Assembly (NCBI GenBank): GCA_031255355.1
Contig: JAIRSR010000186.1
Coordinates: 1 to 5,589, forward strand
Reading direction: 5' to 3'
DNA: 5,589 nucleotides
Source of the DNA: Clostridiales bacterium
GTDB taxonomy: Bacteria > Bacillota > Clostridia > Monoglobales > Firm-18
Shown piece by piece: positions 1 through 4,867 of this stretch; position 1 is the first letter of the stretch; every line of letters starts with the position of its first letter. The notes beneath the pieces are model-generated. The model was not told the origin of the DNA. It made no database searches and saw only the letters and a list, made by a program, of their open reading frames with translations. Both the position numbers and the translations under genes were made by a program.

Positions 1-2
1 TT

Positions 3-119
3 CGCTTTTATAAAAACTCCCACAACTTAAAATCCGCTTTTTCCCATCTTATGCTCAACTGCATGATTGACCCTGAATGTATCTTTAAGTACTGGTTTTT
101 GCTTGATAACCAAAACTAA
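3..119 (+). CDS. Possible C-terminal tail of an unidentified gene (left-truncated)
   Basis: One plus-strand frame is open from the left edge to a TAA at 117-119, giving 38 residues that end in FKYWFLLDNQN. An internal ATG at 51 would give only 22 residues, with no convincing ribosome binding site before it. The stretch is visibly more AT-rich than the genes to its right. If it is coding, it is the end of a gene that starts outside the window, possibly one with a different base composition. I do not recognise the family. An open frame of 38 codons is not statistically compelling, and a similar minus-strand frame is open over the same bases (down to a stop at 27-29), so this may be non-coding. 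Confidence 0.2.
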   Translation, partial: RFYKNSHNLKSAFSHLMLNCMIDPECIFKYWFLLDNQN

Positions 120-147
120 ATTTCCGTGGCTTTTTATAAAAAAACTA

Positions 148-177
148 TTGCGCAACACAAGAATGATGTGGTATAAT
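148..177 (+). promoter_or_regulatory. Probable housekeeping-sigma promoter for the metG operon (extended -10)
   Basis: A perfect TATAAT lies at 172-177, preceded by TG plus one base (169-171), which makes an extended -10 element. The best -35 candidate is TTGCGC at 148-153 with an 18-bp spacer. It matches only the TTG of the consensus, as is common when an extended -10 is present. Transcription would start near 184 and give a leader of about 124 nt before metG. No operator was recognised. Confidence 0.7.
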
Positions 178-183
178 ATACTT

Positions 184-307
184 TAACAACTTTTTCGTCC
201 CGCGAGACGGGCAAAAGTCCCGGCGGGGAAAGGGATTGCTTTGGCGGCGGGGCTTGGTCAGCGTTTTGCCGGCTTGCGTTTCAGCGAAAGGTGAAAGGAA
301 GGATTGT
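184..307 (+). other. GC-rich 5' leader of metG with small, overlapping hairpins
   Basis: This stretch between the predicted transcription start and the metG ATG contains several short complementary G/C runs. CCCG at 199-202 can pair with CGGG at 208-211. The same CGGG can instead pair with CCCG at 219-222, and TCCC at 218-221 can pair with GGGA at 226-229. These pairings exclude one another, so the leader could switch structure, but each stem is only about 4 bp. I see no T-box (no AGGGTGGNACCGCG-like antiterminator), no SAM riboswitch layout and no U-tract terminator. A ribosome binding site, AAGGAAGGA (about 295-303), sits just upstream of the ATG. Confidence 0.3.
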
Positions 308-1849
308 ATGAGTAAATACTATATTACCACGCCGATTTACTATCCCAGCGGGCGGCTTCACATAGGCAATGCGTACACCACTGTCGCTGCGGACGCTGTC
401 GCGCGGTTTCGCCGGATCATGGGGGACGAGGTGTTTTTTCTGACGGGGACGGACGAGCATGCTCAGAAAATACAGCGCAAGGCGGCGGAGGCGGGGAAAT
501 CGCCGAAACAGTATGTGGATGAAATCGTTGACGGCATTGTCGAACTGTGGCGCGTGCTCAACATTTCATACGATAAATTCATACGCACAACGGACGATTA
601 CCACGTGGACGCGGTACAAAAAATATTCACGCGCCTGCATGAGCAGGGCGATATTTACAAAAGTGAGTACGAGGGTTGGTACTGCACACCCTGTGAGGCG
701 TTCTGGACGGAAACACAGTTGGACGGCGGCAAGGTCTGTCCCGACTGTGGCCGCCCGGTGGAACAGGCCGCGGAGGAAAGTTACTTTTTCAGAATGTCAC
801 GGTATCAAGAACGGCTCATCGCGCATATCGAGAGCCACCCGGAGTTCATTCAACCCGCTTCCAGACGCAACGAAATGCTGTCTTTTATCAAATCCGGGTT
901 GGAAGACCTCTGCGTATCGCGCACCACCTTTGATTGGGGCATACAGGTACCCTTTGACGAAAAACACGTAGTATACGTATGGTTGGACGCGCTGACAAAT
1001 TACATCAACGCGCTCGGCTACCCCGAAAACACGGCGGTTTATCAAAAATTCTGGCCTGCGGACGTGCATTTGGTCGGCAAGGACATTGTGCGCTTCCATA
1101 CCGTCATATGGCCGACGATTCTCATGGCGTTGGACGCGCCTTTGCCGAAGCAGGTGTTTGCCCACGGCTGGCTGTTGCTGGACGGCGGGAAAATGAGCAA
1201 AAGCCGAGGAAACGTTGTGGACCCTGTGATTCTCGCCGAAAAATACGGCGTTGACGCGGTGCGGTACTACGTCCTGCGCGAAGTCGCGTTCGGCGCGGAC
1301 GGCAATTTCTCTAACGAATTGATGATTCAGCGTATCAATTCCGACCTTGCCAACGACTTAGGCAATCTGGTGAGCCGCACCGTCGCTATGGCGGAAAAAT
1401 ACTTCGGCGGTACCGTTGCCGCAAGCGGCGCGGCGGCGGCGCCGGACGACGACCTAAAGGCGTTGGCGATGGAAACGGACGGGAGCAGCAGCGACGCGAT
1501 CAACAAACTTTTGCTTTCCAACGCGCTCGCGGACATTTGGCGGTTTATTTCGCGCACGAACAAATATATAGATGAAACTACACCATGGATTCTCGCCGGG
1601 GACGACAGCCAACGGCCGCGCCTCGCGCAGGTGATTTACAATCTTTGTGAGAGCATACGCCTGATCGCGGCGATGATTCAGCCGTTTATGCCCGACACCG
1701 CAGACAAAATTCACGCGCGGACGGGAACGGACGATATTGGCAGGACGTGGAACGACGGCGGGGAATTTACCGTCAGCAAGGGGCCCGCGCTGTTCCCGAG
1801 AATTGACTTGGAAAAGGAGATTGCCGAACTTGAACGCCTTACTGTTTGA
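308..1849 (+). CDS. metG: Methionyl-tRNA synthetase, short form
   Basis: This cytoplasmic enzyme charges tRNA-Met and initiator tRNA with methionine, using ATP (EC 6.1.1.10). The 513-residue product has the class I signatures: HIGN at residues 18-21 (opening in TTPIYYPSGRLHIGN), a GTDEHA segment at 47-52, and KMSKS at 295-299. A zinc knuckle has two Cys pairs, C126/C129 and C144/C147. The anticodon-binding helical region carries the typical ISRTNKYIDETTPW motif. The ATG at 308 was chosen because AAGGAAGGA precedes it and the conserved N-terminus begins there. An upstream in-frame TTG at 236 would add 24 unconserved residues. The protein ends soon after the helical domain. It lacks the C-terminal Trbp111/EMAP-II-like tRNA-binding domain that extends many Firmicute MetRSs (B. 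subtilis, about 660 residues) and gives dimerisation. The stop is clean, with no sign of a frameshift. It is the first gene of an overlapping run with tatD and a radical SAM gene. Confidence 0.97.
   Translation: MSKYYITTPIYYPSGRLHIGNAYTTVAADAVARFRRIMGDEVFFLTGTDEHAQKIQRKAAEAGKSPKQYVDEIVDGIVELWRVLNISYDKFIRTTDDYHVDAVQKIFTRLHEQGDIYKSEYEGWYCTPCEAFWTETQLDGGKVCPDCGRPVEQAAEESYFFRMSRYQERLIAHIESHPEFIQPASRRNEMLSFIKSGLEDLCVSRTTFDWGIQVPFDEKHVVYVWLDALTNYINALGYPENTAVYQKFWPADVHLVGKDIVRFHTVIWPTILMALDAPLPKQVFAHGWLLLDGGKMSKSRGNVVDPVILAEKYGVDAVRYYVLREVAFGADGNFSNELMIQRINSDLANDLGNLVSRTVAMAEKYFGGTVAASGAAAAPDDDLKALAMETDGSSSDAINKLLLSNALADIWRFISRTNKYIDETTPWILAGDDSQRPRLAQVIYNLCESIRLIAAMIQPFMPDTADKIHARTGTDDIGRTWNDGGEFTVSKGPALFPRIDLEKEIAELERLTV
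1814..1832 (+). promoter_or_regulatory. Ribosome binding site and TTG start of tatD
   Basis: AAGGAG at 1814-1819 lies inside the last codons of metG, 10 nt before TTG at 1830-1832. No ATG or GTG occurs in this frame between the SD and the conserved DSHAH motif. Another TTG at 1821 is too close to the SD. This fixes the start and gives a 20-nt overlap with metG. Confidence 0.85.
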
Positions 1850-2606
1850 CAGCCACGCGCACTATGACGACGGCAGATTTGACACGGACCGCGCGGCGGT
1901 GATTGAGAAAATCAAAAACAGCGGCGTCGGCGGCGTGGTGAACGTGGGCGCGGACATGCAAAGTTCCGCGCGAAGTCTGCGCCTTTCGGAGCGGTATGAC
2001 TTCATCTACGCAAGCGTCGGCGTACACCCCCATGACGCGCGGCATATGACGGAGGACGGCCTCGCAACGCTGGAGCAATGGGCTGCGCACCCTAAGGCAG
2101 TCGCGATTGGCGAAATCGGGTTGGATTATCACTACGACAACAGCCCCCGCGCGGCGCAAAAATATTGGTTTGAAAGGCAACTTGAGTTGGCGCGGCGGGT
2201 GAATCTTCCGGTGATTATCCACACCCGGGAGGCGATTCGCGACACGATGGACATTTTAGAAAAAAGCGGTGTAACAGGCGTGGTGCATTGCTTTTCCGAA
2301 AACGCGGAGGTCGCGCGGCGGCTGCTTGACATGGGGTTTTACCTCGCGTTCGGCGGTACGTTGACCTACAAAAACGCCCGCGACGCGGAGGCGTCCGCGC
2401 GGGAGGCACCGCTCGATAGGATTCTGTTGGAAACGGACTGCCCGTACCTCGCGCCCGACGGACACAGGGGCGAACGCAACGACAGCGCGTTAATGCGCGT
2501 GGTCTGCGAACGTTTGGCGCAAATCAAAGGCGTTTCTTACGACGCGGCGGCGAACGCGACATTTCAAAACGCGCGGAGGGTGTATCGTATTGATAATCAG
2601 TTATGA
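1830..2606 (+). CDS. tatD: TatD family metal-dependent hydrolase (DNase-like)
   Basis: The 258-residue product matches the usual TatD/YcfH length (about 255-265) and covers the whole TIM-barrel amidohydrolase fold. The metal ligands of the family are all visible: H9 and H11 in FDSHAHYD, E95 in GEIGLDY, H131 in IIHTRE, H153 in HCFSE and D203 in LETDCPYLAP. Characterised members are Mg2+-dependent 3'-5' exonucleases on DNA/RNA, linked to repair of oxidised DNA. Others have been proposed to act on D-aminoacyl-tRNA or to have different substrates, so the exact substrate here is not known. The metG-tatD arrangement is common in Firmicutes. The gene starts with TTG, overlaps metG by 20 nt and is itself overlapped by the next gene by 17 nt, so its translation is probably coupled on both sides. 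The name is used for the family; the protein has no demonstrated link to Tat export. Confidence 0.93.
   Translation: MNALLFDSHAHYDDGRFDTDRAAVIEKIKNSGVGGVVNVGADMQSSARSLRLSERYDFIYASVGVHPHDARHMTEDGLATLEQWAAHPKAVAIGEIGLDYHYDNSPRAAQKYWFERQLELARRVNLPVIIHTREAIRDTMDILEKSGVTGVVHCFSENAEVARRLLDMGFYLAFGGTLTYKNARDAEASAREAPLDRILLETDCPYLAPDGHRGERNDSALMRVVCERLAQIKGVSYDAAANATFQNARRVYRIDNQL
2575..2592 (+). promoter_or_regulatory. Ribosome binding site and TTG start of the radical SAM gene
   Basis: GGAGGG at 2575-2580 lies within the tatD coding end, 9 nt before TTG at 2590-2592. This frame has no ATG or GTG between the SD and the CxxxCxxC motif, so TTG is the only reasonable start. The result is a 17-nt overlap with tatD. 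Confidence 0.85.
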
Positions 2607-3219
2607 GTTAGGAAATTCGTTATATATCAACCTTACCAACCGCTGTTCCAACGCGTGTGAGTTTTGCCTTAGAAACGGCGAAAAAGACCTCGGCGCGGAA
2701 CATTGGAACACCGACGGCGACCTCAGCGGCGCGAGTGCGCTTTGGTTGGAGCGCGAGCCGGACGTAGACGAGATTATCGCCGATTTGCGAACGCGTGAGT
2801 TAAGCAAATATGACGAGGTCGTGTTTTGCGGCTTCGGCGAACCGTTTACGCGGTTTGACGACTGCGCCGCCGTCGCGAACCGGCTCAAACGTTGCGGCGT
2901 GAAAATCCGCGTCAACACCAACGGACAGGCGAATTTAATACACGGACGCGATGTGACCGGTGAAATGGTAGGGCTTTTTGACGTAGTTTCCATCAGTTTG
3001 AACGGCAAAAACGCGGAGGAATATCAGCGTGTATGCCACAGCGATTACGGCGAAGCGGCATATGACGCGCTTTTGGACTTCGGGCAAAAATGCGCCGAAA
3101 AGGGCATGAAAACAGTGTTTACCGTGGTCGATTTGATGTCGGAGGAGGACATCAAACTGTGCGGGGAAATCGCGGCTGCTCACGGCGGTACACTGCGGGT
3201 TAGGAAGTATATTGAATAG
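2590..3219 (+). CDS. TatD-associated radical SAM protein, function unknown
   Basis: This small (209-residue) radical SAM enzyme has unknown substrate. The [4Fe-4S]-binding motif is C19-x3-C23-x2-C26 (in NRCSNACEFCLRN), placed right after the first beta strand (SLYINLTNRC). CGFGEP at 80-85 matches the GGEP motif that contacts the SAM amino group. VNTNGQ (108-113) and VSISLNG are further core-strand motifs. About 180 residues follow the cluster and are used up by a partial TIM barrel. Other cysteines are scattered (for example C80), with no SPASM or Twitch-type Cys-rich tail, so one cluster is expected. The protein fits the NCBI family described as 'radical SAM protein, TatD family-associated' (I recall TIGR04038, from memory), found beside or fused to TatD in anaerobes. 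The TTG start with a 17-nt overlap ties its translation to tatD. A role modifying a nucleic acid or nucleotide that TatD also handles is inference. QueE was considered, but it lacks this gene context and this motif spacing is not diagnostic of it. Confidence 0.85.
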   Translation: MIISYELGNSLYINLTNRCSNACEFCLRNGEKDLGAEHWNTDGDLSGASALWLEREPDVDEIIADLRTRELSKYDEVVFCGFGEPFTRFDDCAAVANRLKRCGVKIRVNTNGQANLIHGRDVTGEMVGLFDVVSISLNGKNAEEYQRVCHSDYGEAAYDALLDFGQKCAEKGMKTVFTVVDLMSEEDIKLCGEIAAAHGGTLRVRKYIE

Positions 3220-3225
3220 TAAAAA

Positions 3226-3231
3226 TATAAA
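3226..3231 (+). promoter_or_regulatory. Weak candidate -10 for leuA-cimA
   Basis: TATAAA (5 of 6 matches to TATAAT) lies in an AT-rich stretch just after the radical SAM stop. TATATC at 3239-3244 is an alternative. No well-spaced -35 was found; TTGAAT at 3212-3217 does not sit at 16-19 bp from either. If TATAAA is used, transcription would start near 3238 and the following palindrome would form at the very 5' end of the leuA mRNA. Confidence 0.25.
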
Positions 3232-3246
3232 GCAAAAATATATCAA

Positions 3247-3320
3247 AGACCTGTTCGGGAGCCTAATCACACGGAAAAAATACCGCTTACGCCGCCGTGA
3301 TTATGTCCCCGGACAGGTCT
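3247..3320. repeat. 74-nt imperfect palindrome (long hairpin) upstream of leuA
   Basis: The outer arms AGACCTGT (3247-3254) and ACAGGTCT (3313-3320) pair perfectly. They continue through a T.G wobble and CGGG/CCCG to about 13 bp. After a 4x4 internal loop, TAATCAC (3264-3270) pairs with GTGATTA (3297-3303), leaving an apical region of about 26 nt. No T-run follows on the plus strand (AAACAAATC), so it is not a classical intrinsic terminator for the metG operon. On the minus strand the flank is T-rich but not an adjacent U-tract. It may be a regulatory leader for leuA, a dispersed palindromic repeat or MITE-like element, or a processing site. The structure is directly visible; the role is unknown. 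Confidence 0.7.
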
Positions 3321-3334
3321 AAACAAATCAAAAA

Positions 3335-3352
3335 AAGGATGTGAATGGAATG
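3335..3352 (+). promoter_or_regulatory. Ribosome binding site deciding the leuA start
   Basis: AAGGA at 3335-3339 lies 10 nt before ATG at 3350-3352. An in-frame GTG at 3341 is only 1 nt from the same SD and so cannot be the start. The ATG product begins MARRIKFFDTTLRDGEQ, as expected for LeuA. Confidence 0.8.
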
Positions 3353-4852
3353 GCAAGAAGGATTAAGTTCTTTGACACCACGCTGCGTGACGGCGAGCAA
3401 ACACCGGGAGTGAGTCTGAACCTACAGGAAAAGTTGGAAATCGCCCTCGCGTTGGAACGCTTGGGAGTGGACTACGTCGAAGCGGGCTTCGCGATAGCGT
3501 CAAACGGTGATTTTGAGGCGATTCAAGGCATATCCGAAGCGTTGAAGTCAACGTCCGTCGTATCGTTGGCGCGGGCGTTGGAAAAGGATATTGACCGGGC
3601 GTGGGACGCGGTGAAAAGCGCGGTAAGCCCGCGCATACACATCTTTCTTGCCACCAGCGATATTCACATGAAATACAAACTCAAAATGACGGAACAAGAG
3701 GTGTTGGAAAACTCCGCGAAAGCGGTTGCCTACGCAAAGAAATTCACAGGCGATGTGGAGTTTTCGCCTGAGGACGCTACCCGGTCGCGCCCCGAATTTT
3801 TGTACCGTGTGTTGGCGGGCGCGATTCAGGCGGGGGCGACCTGTTTGAACATTCCCGACACGGTAGGCTACACCAATCCGGAGGAATACACCCGCCTCAT
3901 CAAGGGGATTTTGGCGAACGTGCCGGGGATTGAAAAGGTAGAAATTTCGGTGCATTGCCACAACGATTTAGGGCTTGCGGCGGCAAATTCGGCGGCGGCG
4001 GCGGCGGCGGGAGCAAGCCAAATCGAGGGCTGTATCAACGGTTTGGGGGAGCGCGGCGGCAACGCGGCAATCGAGGAACTTGTAATGCTGTTCAACACCC
4101 GGCGCGATTACTATCAACTGGACCACAACATAGATTCGACCAAAATCAACCGCACGAGCAAACTCATCAGCAGTTTGACCGGCATATACGTACAGCCGCA
4201 CAAGCCGATTGTCGGCGCGAACGCCTTTGCGCACGAGAGCGGGATTCATCAGCACGGCGTTTTAGAGGAGCGGACGACGTATGAAATCATGACGCCGGAG
4301 TCTATCGGGCTTACGTCGAACCGCATGGTACTCGGCAAGTTGAGCGGCAAACACGCGTTTGTGCGTCGTTTGGAGGAACTCGGCGTGGTGTTGGATACCG
4401 ACGACGCGGTAAATAAGGCGTTCGGGAAATTCAAGGCACTCGCGGATCGCAAAAAAGACGTGTTGGACGAGGACCTTCTTGCGCTTGCGGACGACAATTA
4501 CGACACCAAAGCAAAGCGGTTCGCGTTGGTATCGTTCCAGATTTCCAGCGGGAACAGAATGATTAACACGGCGACGGTGCGGTTGAAAGTCGGCGACGAT
4601 CTTGTCACCAACGCCGCGACGGGGGACGGCCCGATCGACGCGTCGTACAAGGCAATCAACGAAATTTGCGGCTACGGCTTCACGCTGAAAGACTACGCGC
4701 TGCGCTCCGTAACCGGAGGGCATGACGCGCTCGGCGAAGTCAACGTCAAAATAGAGTGCAACGGCAAGGTGTATCTGGGCAGAGGCGTGAGCACGGATAT
4801 TATAGAATCGTCAATATTGGCGTGTTTGAACGCGGTCAACCGCGTGGTGTAA
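3350..4852 (+). CDS. leuA: 2-isopropylmalate synthase
   Basis: The enzyme condenses acetyl-CoA with 2-oxoisovalerate to form 2-isopropylmalate, the first committed step of leucine synthesis (EC 2.3.3.13), in the cytoplasm. The 500-residue product has the HMGL-like TIM barrel (about 1-265) with TTLRDGEQTPG (R13, D14), HCHNDLGLA (metal ligands H202 and H204) and NGLGERGGN (230-238). The linker motif HESGIHQHG lies at 295-303. A C-terminal LeuA regulatory/dimerisation domain (about 365-500) ends in TGGHDALGEV (455-464) and GVSTDIIES (STDII at 481-485). RDGEQ rather than RDGAQ, the full length and the C-terminal domain favour LeuA over homocitrate synthase. The domain implies leucine feedback inhibition, by family knowledge. 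One oddity is that the helix after HCHND reads NSAAAAAAG, encoded by six GCG codons, where relatives usually have a more varied sequence. It is followed 12 nt later by cimA in the same direction. Confidence 0.95.
   Translation: MARRIKFFDTTLRDGEQTPGVSLNLQEKLEIALALERLGVDYVEAGFAIASNGDFEAIQGISEALKSTSVVSLARALEKDIDRAWDAVKSAVSPRIHIFLATSDIHMKYKLKMTEQEVLENSAKAVAYAKKFTGDVEFSPEDATRSRPEFLYRVLAGAIQAGATCLNIPDTVGYTNPEEYTRLIKGILANVPGIEKVEISVHCHNDLGLAAANSAAAAAAGASQIEGCINGLGERGGNAAIEELVMLFNTRRDYYQLDHNIDSTKINRTSKLISSLTGIYVQPHKPIVGANAFAHESGIHQHGVLEERTTYEIMTPESIGLTSNRMVLGKLSGKHAFVRRLEELGVVLDTDDAVNKAFGKFKALADRKKDVLDEDLLALADDNYDTKAKRFALVSFQISSGNRMINTATVRLKVGDDLVTNAATGDGPIDASYKAINEICGYGFTLKDYALRSVTGGHDALGEVNVKIECNGKVYLGRGVSTDIIESSILACLNAVNRVV
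3992..4009 (+). repeat. (GCG)6 trinucleotide run inside leuA
   Basis: Six consecutive GCG alanine codons form a pure triplet run, with neighbouring bases extending the GGC periodicity over about 20 nt (3991-4010). It encodes a poly-alanine stretch just after the metal-binding HCHND motif. Triplet slippage here would stay in frame, changing alanine number without breaking the gene. Confidence 0.8.
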
Positions 4853-4867
4853 GGAGGGGATTCTATG
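4851..4867 (+). promoter_or_regulatory. Strong ribosome binding site of cimA
   Basis: AAGGAGG at 4851-4857 overlaps the leuA TAA stop and is followed after 7 nt by ATG at 4865. This near-perfect SD in a 12-nt gap, with no promoter or terminator between the genes, supports co-transcription with leuA. Confidence 0.85.

Noticed and set aside
93..112. TGGTT/AACCA hairpin as a terminator of the left-edge frame
   Set aside because: The stem is only 5 bp, AT-rich and not followed by a T-run.
131..142. TTTTTATAAAAA palindrome as an operator
   Set aside because: It is a simple A/T palindrome in AT-rich DNA, with no second copy near the promoter.
236..307. N-terminal extension of metG from TTG at 236
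   Set aside because: The 24 extra residues are unlike any MetRS N-terminus, while ATG at 308 has AAGGAAGGA just upstream and starts the conserved sequence.
2601..3008. Long antisense open frames opposite tatD, the radical SAM gene, leuA and cimA
   Set aside because: They mirror the codon bias of the GC-rich plus-strand genes, show no recognisable domains and conflict with clearly identified genes.
3247..3320. The palindrome as an intrinsic terminator of the metG operon
   Set aside because: An A-rich sequence, not a U-tract, follows the 3' arm, and the stem is interrupted by a 4x4 internal loop.
3303..3344. 13-codon mini-ORF (ATG at 3303, TGA at 3342) as a leuA leader peptide
   Set aside because: It has no SD, contains no leucine, isoleucine-rich or valine codon run as attenuation needs, and starts inside the hairpin arm.
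3341..3349. GTG at 3341 as the leuA start
   Set aside because: It is only 1 nt from the SD; ATG at 3350 has proper spacing and the expected N-terminus.
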